DNA from: Chloroflexota bacterium
GTDB taxonomy: Bacteria > Chloroflexota > Dehalococcoidia > Lucifugimonadales > Lucifugimonadaceae
Direction of reading: 5' to 3'
Assembly (NCBI GenBank): GCA_027623655.1
Contig: JAQBVG010000009.1
Coordinates: 1 to 45,809, forward strand
Length of the DNA stretch: 45,809 bases
Part shown: positions 8,344 to 16,819 of the stretch, one piece after another
Layout: each line of letters begins with the position of its first letter
How positions within the stretch are numbered: the stretch's first letter is position 1
The notes under the pieces: model-generated
What the model was told of the DNA's origin: nothing
The model's input: only the letters and a program-made list of their open reading frames with translations
The model's database searches: none
Program-made: the position numbers and the translations under genes

Positions 8344-8523
8344 ATTTTTCATTCTCTGGTTGTGAAGTGTTGAAAAGGCCGTGGATGAAACCGAACGCAA
8401 TCCGCGAAGATCGGCGCTGATTATAGACGGCAAGTCACGTCGGGGGCCGGGCGGACACTCGCACGTGAGAGTCGAGAGGATTTTTGGGTCCCGGGCGGTC
8501 CTGAGAACGAGTTTGAAGCGACT

Positions 8524-9066
8524 ATGACACTCGAACAGCTGGTGATCGGACTTATCAGGATCGCAGGATCGCTTCCTGTGCTCAGATGGGCGTTCGCGGG
8601 GGCGTTGATCGCGATCGTTGTCGACTTCTCAGACCTGTTCTGGATGGGCGTTCTCGATCTCGGCGGTTTACGCAACTACCAGGCCTTCGACAAGTGAGCC
8701 GATCTCGTCTACATGTTCACGTTCCTGTGGGTCGCCAACAGGTGGGTTGGACCCGAACGAACGGTTGCCCTGTGGCTTTTCGGATTCCGGATGATCGGAT
8801 TCGTCGCATTCGAAATAACGGGCAACCGTCCAGTTCTCCTGGTATTTCCGAACGTATTCGAGTTCTGGTTCGTGTTCGTGGCGATCAGGCTGCACTACTG
8901 GCCGGGTGCCGTGATGACCCGGGCGCGTATCGCGAAGTGGCTGGCCGCATGCCTTGCGTTAAAGCTTGGACAGGAATGGGTGTTGCACGGGGGCCAGTAC
9001 CTCGACAGCTTCACATTTTTCGAAGCAGTCGAGGCCGTTCGGGATTTCCTGGTCTTCTGGCGATAG
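8524..9066 (+). pseudogene. Small multi-spanning membrane protein with in-frame TGA
   Basis: One reading frame runs from ATG 8524 to the stop at 9066 but is broken by TGA at 8695-8697 (codon 58). Both sides read like the same membrane protein: before it, RWAFAGALIAIVVDFSDLFW and NYQAFDK; after it, ADLVYMFTFLWVANRWVGPE, LWLFGFRMIGFVAFEITGNR and FPNVFEFWFVFVAIRLHYW. At least four hydrophobic segments are present. A single G-to-A change of TGG, or C-to-T change of CGA, explains the stop. An ATG at 8713 could restart translation of the second part (117 aa) but lacks a good ribosome binding site. No family is recognised. It lies between the convergent gamma-glutamyltransferase gene and the divergent reductase. 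Confidence 0.65.
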
Positions 9067-9079
9067 CGTCCGGCACGGC

Positions 9080-10795
9080 CTACCACACGAGGGCATCGCC
9101 TTCTCTTCGTGGGTCAGACGCCGCGAACAATGTGCCATTTTCGAGATCGACCTGGATTGCGCCAACGCTGCCCGCGCCACCCCACATCCCGCTGGATTCA
9201 ACCGGATGGCCGCGCCTGGCGAGGCCCGCAATTACGTCGTCCCCGGCCCTTTCTTCAATTTGCAATGAGTTCGTGTCGGGATGCGGGTAGGCAGAGCCGG
9301 TGCCGGGTTGGTTGTGGGTCCACCGTGGCCCGTCGATTGCTTCCGCCACGCTCAGGCCATAGTCGAACACACCGGTTACGACCTGCATATTCGTCTGTAC
9401 CTGGGTATCGGCTCCCGGAGTGCCGCATACCAGTTCCAGTCTGCCTCCACGATCGACCGGCGCCGAAAAAACCATTACAGGGTTCATGGTGTGACGAACG
9501 CGCTGGCCGGGCCTGAGGTAATCGATGTGGTCGGGATCGAGGTGCCAGTAGGTCATTCGGTTGTTGAGCAGGATCCCGGTCGATCCGGCGATTACGCAAG
9601 ATCCAAACATCGTCTGGATGCTCTGGAGTTCACCTACCGAATTGCCCCAGCGGTCGACAACACAGAAGTGCGTGGTATCGCTGCCGGATCCATGCAGGCG
9701 ACCGCCTATACGGTGCTTCTTCGCCATGTCGGGTGAGCGGTCCATGAAGGCCCAGGGGTCGCCTTCCGCCACGGATTCTGCCGACCGTTCGGCGTCGATG
9801 TTCCTGGCACGCTCCGCGAGATAGTCGCGGTTTAGCAATCCCTCAATTGGGACGTCGACGAAGTTCGGATCGGCCAGGTAGGCCTCGCGATCGGCGAACG
9901 CCAATTTTTTAGCTTCGACCATTAGATGAACCGACTCGGGCGTCATGTAACCGAACTCGGCGGGGTCGAACCGTTCGAACAATCCGAGTTCCTGCAATAG
10001 CACATGCCCGCTCGAGTTCGGTGGCGCTTCGTATACGGTCCGGCCCCGGTAGTCGATCGAAATGGGCTCCTGCCACGCGACTCTGTGGTGCTTCAGGTCG
10101 TCATAAGTCAGAAGACCGTCGTTTTGCTCTGAATAGCGGGCGATTTCGCGGGCGATGTCCCCTTCGTAGAACGCATCACGGCCCTGTTCGGCGATGAGTT
10201 TGTAAGTCCGGGCCAGGTCGGGATTACGGCGCATCTGTCCGGGCTTCAGCCAACGCCCGTCTGGTGCAAACACAGGGCTCGATGTAGATGAACTTTTCAG
10301 CACCGGATTCAGCGACGCCATCCGCGACTGAAAATCAGATACGGGAACCCCGTCTTCGCACAGTTCAATTGCAGGCTCCAGGCACTTTGCGAGCGACATA
10401 GTGCCGTATCGTTCGTGAGCGGACAGCAACGCATCGACGATTCCGGGTACCGAAGTGCCGAGAATTCCTGTTAACGGGATACCCGCGGAATATTTGTCGG
10501 CGGTCGCTGCCATCGGAGCTGCACCCGTGCCGTTTACGACCTCAACTGTCGCATTTGCGGCCATGTGGATCATCACGAAGCCGTCTCCGCCGATCGAGGA
10601 TCCCTGTGGTTCGGATGGACCCAGCGCGAATGCGACCGCGATTGCGGCATCAACGGCGTTGCCTCCCTGGTGGAGGATTCGCATCCCCGCCTGCGCCGCC
10701 ATGGTGTGATTTGCGACTACTGCCCCCTTGCTGCCGATCCTTGGAGGTCTGTAGGCCTCACCAATCGAACCGTGGGGGGAGTTGCTGGTTTGCAT
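9080..10795 (-). CDS. Gamma-glutamyltransferase (gamma-glutamyltranspeptidase family)
   Basis: An N-terminal-nucleophile hydrolase that self-cleaves into two subunits and transfers or hydrolyses gamma-glutamyl groups, for example of glutathione. The precursor has 571 residues. The processing site is SDTTHFCVVD: cleavage before T374 would expose the nucleophilic threonine. Upstream are the large-subunit blocks VVANHTMAAQAGMRILHQGG and GNAVDAAIAVAFALGPSEPQ and the glycine motif SSIGGDGF. Downstream are NNRMTYWHLDP and the C-terminal SVGAIQVD. Unlike periplasmic enzymes it has no signal peptide, so it is probably cytoplasmic, and it may act on another amide, as in the cephalosporin-acylase-like branch. 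It ends 13 bp from the converging membrane-protein gene. It looks monocistronic and intact. Confidence 0.93.
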   Translation of the reverse strand: MQTSNSPHGSIGEAYRPPRIGSKGAVVANHTMAAQAGMRILHQGGNAVDAAIAVAFALGPSEPQGSSIGGDGFVMIHMAANATVEVVNGTGAAPMAATADKYSAGIPLTGILGTSVPGIVDALLSAHERYGTMSLAKCLEPAIELCEDGVPVSDFQSRMASLNPVLKSSSTSSPVFAPDGRWLKPGQMRRNPDLARTYKLIAEQGRDAFYEGDIAREIARYSEQNDGLLTYDDLKHHRVAWQEPISIDYRGRTVYEAPPNSSGHVLLQELGLFERFDPAEFGYMTPESVHLMVEAKKLAFADREAYLADPNFVDVPIEGLLNRDYLAERARNIDAERSAESVAEGDPWAFMDRSPDMAKKHRIGGRLHGSGSDTTHFCVVDRWGNSVGELQSIQTMFGSCVIAGSTGILLNNRMTYWHLDPDHIDYLRPGQRVRHTMNPVMVFSAPVDRGGRLELVCGTPGADTQVQTNMQVVTGVFDYGLSVAEAIDGPRWTHNQPGTGSAYPHPDTNSLQIEERAGDDVIAGLARRGHPVESSGMWGGAGSVGAIQVDLENGTLFAASDPRREGDALVW

Positions 10796-11056
10796 GTGTT
10801 CCTGGCAGTCCTTGGGAATCGTCGAAATCGTCGGCTGAGTTACCGGTCGTCCGGGTCAAATTATCCGAGGTATGGCATCGGATTCGGGCAGTCTAGCAGC
10901 ATGAATTTGAATACATCCAGAGTCTCCGACCGCGGCTTACGAAGCTCGACCACGTGTACCTCGAGTTTCATGTGTAAACCGCGCCGGTAGTACAATCGGG
11001 TGTCCGGCCAGTTAACTGCATTTGAATAGTCAACGCCAAATGGGGAGTTCGCTGGA

Positions 11057-12136
11057 ATGATCGTAGTCGCCCGTGGCAGACATGTCGTGTTCGGCACTGG
11101 CCCGGTCGGGGTCGCCCTTGCCCGCCTGCTGCGCGGCACCGGTCGTTCGGTCGTTGCGGTTCCCGTGAACGAATACGGATCAGATCCTGTCGACACGGAT
11201 GTCGTGCGCGGAGACCCGACCGACTACGAGTTCGTGTCCCGAATTTGCGAAGGCGCCGAGGTCGTATATCTCTGCCTGAACGGCCCCCCTGCCGAATGGC
11301 ACTTACAGTTTCCTCCTGTTGTCGACAATGTCATCAAGGTGACGGCAGCAGTTGGTACGAGGCTTATTCTGTGGGATCTCGCCCACATGTACGGTCCCAC
11401 GTATGCGCCCGTTAGCGAGTCGACTCCAAACACGGCCAGGTCCGACCCGGCCAGGGTGCTGTCACAACAGGCCGACAAAGTGATTGATGCAACGTGGACC
11501 GGGAAGATCGATGGTGCGGTCGGTCGGTCAGCCGACGTTTTCGGCCCCGGTGCGATAAATCCCGAGTTTGGATCGTCATTCGGGGACCGTGTGTTCTGGC
11601 CGGCTATCGATGGCACGGAACTGACACTGGTTGGGGATGTCCACTCACCCAGATCGCTGGCGTTCGTCGATGATGTTGCGAACGGTTTGATCATACTCGG
11701 CGAAATGCTTGAAAGTTCGGGGCACATCTGGCACCTGCCGTGTGCTGCTCCGATTACGCCGTTCGAGCTTGCGTCGATGGTGGTCGGGCAGGCACGCTCG
11801 AGCGCAGAGGTGGGCACGACGCCTCGACACTTACGGGGTTGCGCGTTGATGCAGCTGAAGATCCTGCGGGCCGATATCGAAGAAGTGCAGCACGAGCTTC
11901 ACGCACTCGACAAGCCGTTCGTCCTGGAGCACTCAAGATTTACGACTGCGTTCGGTGAGACCGTTACACCACACAACGAAGCAATCCGAACGACGCTTGC
12001 CTGGTACAACGCACACCCGCGTCCGATTGAAGTTCCGGTTGCGGACCGATTGATCGAGCGGTTGCCCCAGGTTGCCCGTACGTCGCGGCTGGCGCGACGG
12101 TTGGGGTCAGGTGCACTGGGGCTGGCAAAGTCGTAA
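11057..12136 (+). CDS. NAD-dependent epimerase/dehydratase-like protein (extended SDR)
   Basis: This 359-residue protein has an N-terminal Rossmann motif HVVFGTGPVGVALARLL with GxGxxG spacing and an overall extended short-chain dehydrogenase pattern: RLILWDLAHMYGP in place of the usual serine/tyrosine region, ADVFGPGA after the active site, and SLAFVDDVANGLI, the usual substrate-domain block. The canonical YxxxK pair is not evident; the tyrosine in HMYGP may align with it, but the lysine is not in register, so catalysis is uncertain. The start is supported by GGGGAG 9 nt upstream. The gene stands alone, divergent from the gamma-glutamyltransferase, and is followed by a hairpin at 12161-12185. 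The substrate is probably a nucleotide sugar or similar; this is inference. Confidence 0.8.
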   Translation: MIVVARGRHVVFGTGPVGVALARLLRGTGRSVVAVPVNEYGSDPVDTDVVRGDPTDYEFVSRICEGAEVVYLCLNGPPAEWHLQFPPVVDNVIKVTAAVGTRLILWDLAHMYGPTYAPVSESTPNTARSDPARVLSQQADKVIDATWTGKIDGAVGRSADVFGPGAINPEFGSSFGDRVFWPAIDGTELTLVGDVHSPRSLAFVDDVANGLIILGEMLESSGHIWHLPCAAPITPFELASMVVGQARSSAEVGTTPRHLRGCALMQLKILRADIEEVQHELHALDKPFVLEHSRFTTAFGETVTPHNEAIRTTLAWYNAHPRPIEVPVADRLIERLPQVARTSRLARRLGSGALGLAKS

Positions 12137-12160
12137 AGTCCGTATTTGCCTGACAAAGAA

Positions 12161-12185
12161 TCGGGAGGGCTGTTCACCCTCCCGA
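12161..12185. terminator. Bidirectional hairpin terminator between convergent genes
   Basis: A perfect 9-bp stem TCGGGAGGG/CCCTCCCGA with a 7-nt loop lies between the ends of the epimerase-like gene and the secreted protease gene. The minus-strand exit is T-rich (TTCTTTGT), and the plus-strand exit is moderately T-rich, so it can serve both genes. Confidence 0.65.
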
Positions 12186-12211
12186 TAATTGGTTGTTTGG
12201 TTGATTCGCCG

Positions 12212-13192
12212 CTAATTAATTGCGGCGTTGTAAGTGCTCTCAGCAACGGGGCCAAATACTGGACCGAACAGAACACCCTTCAACGACCGGTACGAGTAAC
12301 TGGTCACTCCGTTGATTCTTCCGGTTCCGTTCGACTGAATGAAATCGACCATCCACGGCCCACCTGACGATCCGGGGGTCATCTTGCAATCAATCCCCCT
12401 CGGAGTGCCGCCGTTGGGGTCCGCTCCGTCTCTACCGGAACAGTAGACCAGATCACTCCCGTTGTACTTGCCCGCCGATGGATATCCGAATGCAAAGATA
12501 TCGCGTTGAATCGATTCATTGAACGAGATTAACTGACCGCCTCCGACTGCATCATCGAGAAATTGTCCGGTGGAATTACCAGTATTGAACACGGCGAATC
12601 CAAAGTCGTTGTCGTAGTTATCGCCTGCGGCTCTCCACTCGGCAGGCGCAATTAGCTCATCCGCGACCCAGCAACTATTCGTTTCGGTCTCACATCCGGC
12701 AAATGTTCCGACCGCGTCATAGTTGGAAACGAATGCCCAGTTGGTGGCATATCCGATGACGTCGTCCCACAGGCAGTGACCGGCTGTGACAACGATAGCC
12801 TTGCCTGCGATCTCACCGTCATTCACGACAGAGCCCGAACACACGTAATTGTTGGTTCCAAGGGTGAACAAGACTCTGCCCGTTGTTTTGACAACAGCGC
12901 CGCCGCCATTCCATGAGGCACCGTTCACGGCACCACTGGTTCCGCCACCGTCGTTACCACCTGGCTTGGCCTTTTCCGCAATATCGCCAGGGCGACCCTC
13001 GAGGACGATATCTCTGGCCTTCGCGCCTGCTACCCGTTCAGCAGTCCAGTATGACAGGACATCGTCATGTTTTGACTTGCCGTTGCCTTTGCCATTTCCG
13101 CTTGACGCCGCAGATGCCACGTTGGCCAACAGAAGGCCAGAGAGCATCGCTATTGCAAAGGCAAGCACAACTGTTTTGTTTCGCCCTAACAT
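12212..13192 (-). CDS. Secreted trypsin-like serine protease
   Basis: A 326-residue exported protease of the chymotrypsin/V8 fold. Residues 1-28 form a signal peptide (MLGRNK, hydrophobic core, cleavage after NVASA). A glycine-rich pro-region runs to about residue 98. The catalytic triad is visible as H139 (VVTAGHC), D196 (NDFGFAVF) and S276 (MTPGSSGGPW). Cysteines C118/C140, C167/C174 and C251/C269 may form disulfides, fitting an extracellular location. The start has AGAGGGA 5 nt upstream. It stands alone beside the three four-cysteine membrane proteins, also on the minus strand but separated by 314 bp. Whether it processes them is unknown. Specificity cannot be assigned. Confidence 0.92.
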   Translation of the reverse strand: MLGRNKTVVLAFAIAMLSGLLLANVASAASSGNGKGNGKSKHDDVLSYWTAERVAGAKARDIVLEGRPGDIAEKAKPGGNDGGGTSGAVNGASWNGGGAVVKTTGRVLFTLGTNNYVCSGSVVNDGEIAGKAIVVTAGHCLWDDVIGYATNWAFVSNYDAVGTFAGCETETNSCWVADELIAPAEWRAAGDNYDNDFGFAVFNTGNSTGQFLDDAVGGGQLISFNESIQRDIFAFGYPSAGKYNGSDLVYCSGRDGADPNGGTPRGIDCKMTPGSSGGPWMVDFIQSNGTGRINGVTSYSYRSLKGVLFGPVFGPVAESTYNAAIN

Positions 13193-13506
13193 GTCAATCC
13201 CTCTTTTCTATGGATATTTGGGACTTCAGCCCATTGGACAGATGCACCTGGATCTGGCTAGAGTCAGATTGGTATTCCCTCAGTGCAAAATCCAGGAATT
13301 AATGCCGCAACTCTAACGCGACTAACTATCCAGATCAATCTGCGCGGGATGCCCGTTCGGGCCAAATCACAACTCGCTGAACGACCCGATCGGGTCACAA
13401 TTTCGCTCTAGACGAGTTCAACACTCCGAATTGGAGCGACCGCGTCGGCGTCAAGGCAAGGACGCAGCCAGGGGGCGTCGGTCGTCCGTAAGCCGAGACC
13501 TGTGAG
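13193..13506. other. Intergenic stretch with 14-bp palindrome
   Basis: These 314 bp contain no gene that I can support. They hold the protease ribosome binding site at the left, a GCCC-GTTC-GGGC hairpin near 13350, and the perfect palindrome GACCCGATCGGGTC at 13383-13396. The palindrome could be an operator or part of a terminator for the leftward paralog A gene, but there is no T-tract. Confidence 0.4.
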
Positions 13507-14043
13507 CTACTGGGTGTATCCGGCCGCGGCGTGGGCTGCAATAACCGTTTCAGCGACGGCTCTGAGTTCGACCTTCGCTGGCTCTCCAACATTGCAATTA
13601 GATGCGAGTATGCAATCTCGCCCAAAGCGGCCCTGGATCTCAGCCATCGATACGCATGCCTGTTTCATTGAGTCGGTGTATGGCCCCGGGGCCATGTCGG
13701 CCAGGTTTTCTGCAAGACATGGACCGACTCTGAAGTTGGCGGCCTTCCACCCGAGCGGGCCTGTTGAATCAATCATTATCTGGGTCTGCTCAACGAACCA
13801 CGGAGCGACCTCAGCATCCTTCAGATCGTTTTCCGGAAGCTTGGATGCCCTGTCCAGATCGTGTCCTTCGGTCACTTCACCGATGCCCGACTTCGTCTGA
13901 CTGAACCAGGTTGGTGCGAAGGGCGCTGATGCAATGATGACCACGAGAACTATCACAATTGCGATGGAACGCATCGACGGATTGCGAATCTCTCTTTTCA
14001 AACGCGCTGACAGCGATCTATCTTCTTCGTACTGTAGGCCCAT
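13507..14043 (-). CDS. Four-cysteine membrane-anchored protein, paralog A
   Basis: Last of three tandem paralogs. The 178-residue product has a basic cytoplasmic head ending in RLKREIRNPSMRSI, one transmembrane helix (about residues 27-45), then an extracellular domain with APWFVEQTQIM, GPLGWKAANFRVGPC, a QACVSMAEIQ block, and the pair RDCILASNC. All four cysteines (GPC, QAC, DC, NC) are shared with paralogs B and C, suggesting two disulfides outside the cell. The start at 14043 has AGGAAG 7 nt upstream; a GTG three codons earlier is less likely. I do not recognise the family. The type II topology is inferred from the arginine-rich head before the helix. Confidence 0.8.
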   Translation of the reverse strand: MGLQYEEDRSLSARLKREIRNPSMRSIAIVIVLVVIIASAPFAPTWFSQTKSGIGEVTEGHDLDRASKLPENDLKDAEVAPWFVEQTQIMIDSTGPLGWKAANFRVGPCLAENLADMAPGPYTDSMKQACVSMAEIQGRFGRDCILASNCNVGEPAKVELRAVAETVIAAHAAAGYTQ

Positions 14044-14232
14044 TCTGAACACTTCCTGGAAATGCCGATTCTCGGTTAACCATCACAACATACACGCGGC
14101 GGACGGTAATTGAATAACTTTTTTCACCGATCCAGAGGCCTGAGACGGCAAATTTCACGGCTCCAGATACCGGCGGGTGAGGTGGAGGGGCAGGGTTCGT
14201 CGATCACCGGCTCAAATCCGCCGATGCCTGCG

Positions 14233-14802
14233 TTACGGAAGTACTTGCTGCTCGACCAAATCGTGAGGAAGGACGAACCCGGCGTCTGAAAAGGCATCCC
14301 AGACAGCGTTCATCGCTTCGTCGATCTCTGTCCTGGCAATTTCAGGAATTTCGCAGGTCGATGCACGCACACAGTTGCCAGAATACCGCAGCTGGATATC
14401 GTCGAGCGAGACGCATGCCTGAGCTATTGCCAGTGAATACTTCCCGGCCGGCAGTTGAGACAGGTTTTCTGCGTTGCAAGGACCGGTGCGGAACGAAACG
14501 ACCTTCCAATCGAGTGGCCCTTTCGCATCCTTCATGGTCTGTGCCCTGGACGCCATCCACGGAGCTATCTGGCTGGGCACGATTGCGCTCAGCGTGCTCA
14601 TGCTTGCCTCGTTGAGTTCCTTCTGCTGGGCCATCGCCTTGAAGCTGCCCTTTGTAGTCGTAACCCAACCGGGGGCGAACGGGGCCAGAACGATCGTTAG
14701 CACACCGACAAGAATGAGGATTATCGTCAGCATCGAGGGGTTTCGCAGCTCCCGTCGGAGTCGGGCGCCGCGCGATCTTTTGTTGTCGAAAGAAAGATCC
14801 AT
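14233..14802 (-). CDS. Four-cysteine membrane-anchored protein, paralog B
   Basis: Middle member of the tandem family, 189 residues. The head RLRRELRNPSMLTI matches paralog A closely, followed by a transmembrane helix (ILILVGVLTIVLAPFAPGW). The extracellular part contains APWMASRAQTMKDAKGPLDW, SFRTGPCNAENLSQLPAGKY, IAQACVSLDDIQLRYSGNC and RASTCEIPE, with the same four cysteines in the same order. The C-terminus extends about 15 residues beyond the other copies. There is no obvious ribosome binding site before the ATG at 14802. It lies 149 bp downstream of paralog C and 189 bp upstream of A, so the genes may be co-transcribed but are not tightly packed. Function unknown. Confidence 0.8.
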   Translation of the reverse strand: MDLSFDNKRSRGARLRRELRNPSMLTIILILVGVLTIVLAPFAPGWVTTTKGSFKAMAQQKELNEASMSTLSAIVPSQIAPWMASRAQTMKDAKGPLDWKVVSFRTGPCNAENLSQLPAGKYSLAIAQACVSLDDIQLRYSGNCVRASTCEIPEIARTEIDEAMNAVWDAFSDAGFVLPHDLVEQQVLP

Positions 14803-14951
14803 ATTTGTGGAAAAGTTGAGTCTTTGTATCAGAAACCGTTAGCGGTACAGAGAAGCCAGACGGTAGAAGGCTGGTGCTCCGCCAACATGTTCATATGCTA
14901 CGCCCGTATCGCGGGAGAGCGTGCACGTTTTAGTGATCGATTAACGGTGGG

Positions 14952-15590
14952 CTAATCGCGAAGTTGACCGGCATTTTCAGGATAGCGATCTACAAGGTTG
15001 GCGTCGGAAAACGCCACCCTCAATCTGTCCAGCACCGCCTGTAGTTCGATCACAGCCTGATCGGGAATATCGCATGCTGCGGTCTCGGCGCAATCAGGAG
15101 CGTAGGTCGTCTGTATGGTGTCGAGGCTGTTGCATGCTGTTTCGATTGCGTATGTGTACTTTCCTGATGGCAACTGTTCCATGTGTTCAGGAAGGCACGG
15201 TCCGTTCTGGAAGGAGACACCCCTCCACTCGCTTGGAACCGTTGCGGTTTGCATTCGTTCGGCCTGTCGCCGCAGGAAAGGGTAGATCCAACTGGCTGCT
15301 GTGACATTTACGAAATGTCGTTCTCTGGCAATTTGAACGTCTTGCCAGTTTTCGCGGGCCACGCTCGATACCTTCGGGTAGGCGACACCGACCGGGATCG
15401 CAATTACGAGGAACACAACCAGCAATATCGTACGCAACGGAGGGTTGCGAAAGTGTCGTCGTAATCGACCTCTTACGGAGATATCGTCGGTGGCGTACGT
15501 GATCCGGGAGAGCCCGGGATGGCGATTCTGGAATTCGCGGTCCCTGTGGCGTGAATTATCTTGCGTTTGTTCGTTTTTTCTTGTGCTCAC
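14952..15590 (-). CDS. Four-cysteine membrane-anchored protein, paralog C
   Basis: First and most divergent of the three paralogs, 212 residues from a GTG start at 15590, 24 bp after the enolase-superfamily gene. It has a longer charged N-terminal tail (about 40 residues), then RGRLRRHFRNPPLRTI, one transmembrane helix (LLVVFLVIAIPVGVAY), and the shared extracellular pattern SFQNGPCLPEHMEQLPSGKY, IETACNSLDTIQ, APDCAETAACDIPD. All four cysteines are kept. Close spacing to the gene upstream suggests the enolase-like gene and this family share a transcript. No known domain is recognised. A host-interaction, envelope or sensor role are all possible, and none is supported over the others. Confidence 0.78.
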   Translation of the reverse strand: MSTRKNEQTQDNSRHRDREFQNRHPGLSRITYATDDISVRGRLRRHFRNPPLRTILLVVFLVIAIPVGVAYPKVSSVARENWQDVQIARERHFVNVTAASWIYPFLRRQAERMQTATVPSEWRGVSFQNGPCLPEHMEQLPSGKYTYAIETACNSLDTIQTTYAPDCAETAACDIPDQAVIELQAVLDRLRVAFSDANLVDRYPENAGQLRD

Positions 15591-15614
15591 CGCTATGTTT
15601 GCCGGGTGCGGTAG

Positions 15615-16817
15615 TTAGTAGGGGTCGACCCTGAACTCAGCAATAACGTCTTCATTGAGTTCGAAACCGAGGCCGGGCCGGTCTGGAACCTCGATCGTTC
15701 CGTCTTTTGAGATTACGAAGCCGGGTAGCAACAGGTTCTCGACCAGCGGCGACGGTGGGAATGCGATCGGAAACTCGAAATAGGGCATGTTTGGCGTGAC
15801 GGCTGCAAGGTGAAGCTCTGCCGCAACCCCGATCACGTGGCACCATGTGTGTGGTACGCACAGCGCGCCAAACCGATATGCGTCCTCGGCAACATTCAGG
15901 ATTTCGTGCATGCCCCCGGCTCGGACTGCGCTTGGTTGAACTACGTCAAGGCGTCCCCTTCTGAGCAGATCGGCAAATTCGTGTCGGGTGCTGAACCCCC
16001 AGTCGCCAACGGCTATCCGAACGCTTGTTGCTTCGGCAAGTCGCCGATATCCCTCGATGTTGTCGGCAGGGAGCGGTGCTTCGATAAAGAACGGATTGAA
16101 CTGCTCGATCGCTTCGATCGTTCGCAGCGCCTGACCGACGTCTCGCCAGCGGTTCTGGACATCGATCATCAGGTCGCGTTTAGGCCCCAGTATTGACCGC
16201 GCCTTTTCGATGACCGCAACATCGGTATCGACATCGACGTTGCCGAACTGACCGGGCCATTCCTCGATTTTTACTGCCTTCGCTCCCTTCGATATGGCGA
16301 TGTTCAATCGCTCTTCCAACTCGTCGAGGTTAGCGCCTGGCGGATAGACGGTGGCGTAAGGAGTGACCCGTTTCAGCGGCTCGGTATCGCTGGCTGTGGT
16401 TGCAAATGATCGCCAGATTAGCTCGTGGACCGGCTTGCCCTGCGCTTTGCCGGTGATATCCCAGAGGGCGGTTTCTACCGCGCCAATCGCACCAATTACA
16501 ACGCCTCTGCGGCCATAAACTCCGGTCGCGTTGTACATTTTTTGCCACAGACGCTGTACCCGGGTGGGATCTTCGCCAAGCAGCAACGCCTCGAGACCAA
16601 GAGAAGACCGAATTATCGCGTCGATCACGAGACTCGGTGCCTCGCACTGGCCTATACCGCTTATTCCCTCGTCGGTATGGACGCGAACGACGGTGATGTC
16701 GTATCCCCCCGTACTCGCTGGCGAGTCGGCCGATTCACCAAACGAGGGGTTCCACGAGGTGACCGTACCATCGGCCGCATCACGTAGAGCGATTGTTTCG
16801 ATGCGTGTGATCTTCAT
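15615..16817 (-). CDS. Enolase-superfamily (mandelate racemase/muconate lactonizing) protein
   Basis: A 400-residue member of the enolase superfamily, which uses a Mg2+ ion to stabilise an enediolate from a carboxylate substrate. The capping domain (about 1-130) is followed by the barrel. Metal ligands appear at D219 (LMIDVQNRW), E246 (FFIEAPLP) and, at the third place, D272 (AVGDWGFS), where glutamate is more usual. H323 (VPHTWCHVIG) matches the mandelate-racemase type base. Its dyad partner, normally Asp in QPD, is S296 here (DVVQPSAVRAGG). The barrel KxK position reads VKIEE, with only the first lysine kept. These changes suggest an altered or unknown reaction, for instance dehydration or racemisation of a sugar acid. 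It starts 2 bp after the dCMP deaminase stop, so the two are co-transcribed. Confidence 0.9.
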   Translation of the reverse strand: MKITRIETIALRDAADGTVTSWNPSFGESADSPASTGGYDITVVRVHTDEGISGIGQCEAPSLVIDAIIRSSLGLEALLLGEDPTRVQRLWQKMYNATGVYGRRGVVIGAIGAVETALWDITGKAQGKPVHELIWRSFATTASDTEPLKRVTPYATVYPPGANLDELEERLNIAISKGAKAVKIEEWPGQFGNVDVDTDVAVIEKARSILGPKRDLMIDVQNRWRDVGQALRTIEAIEQFNPFFIEAPLPADNIEGYRRLAEATSVRIAVGDWGFSTRHEFADLLRRGRLDVVQPSAVRAGGMHEILNVAEDAYRFGALCVPHTWCHVIGVAAELHLAAVTPNMPYFEFPIAFPPSPLVENLLLPGFVISKDGTIEVPDRPGLGFELNEDVIAEFRVDPY

Positions 16818-16819
16818 GT

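Noticed and set aside
8695-8697. Selenocysteine at the in-frame TGA of the membrane protein
   Set aside because: No SECIS-like hairpin is apparent just after the codon, the protein is not a redox family, and tryptophan fits the context better.
8586-9290. Long open frame of 234 codons overlapping the membrane protein and gamma-glutamyltransferase genes
   Set aside because: It lies in another frame across two well-supported genes and is arginine-rich, as expected for a shadow frame.
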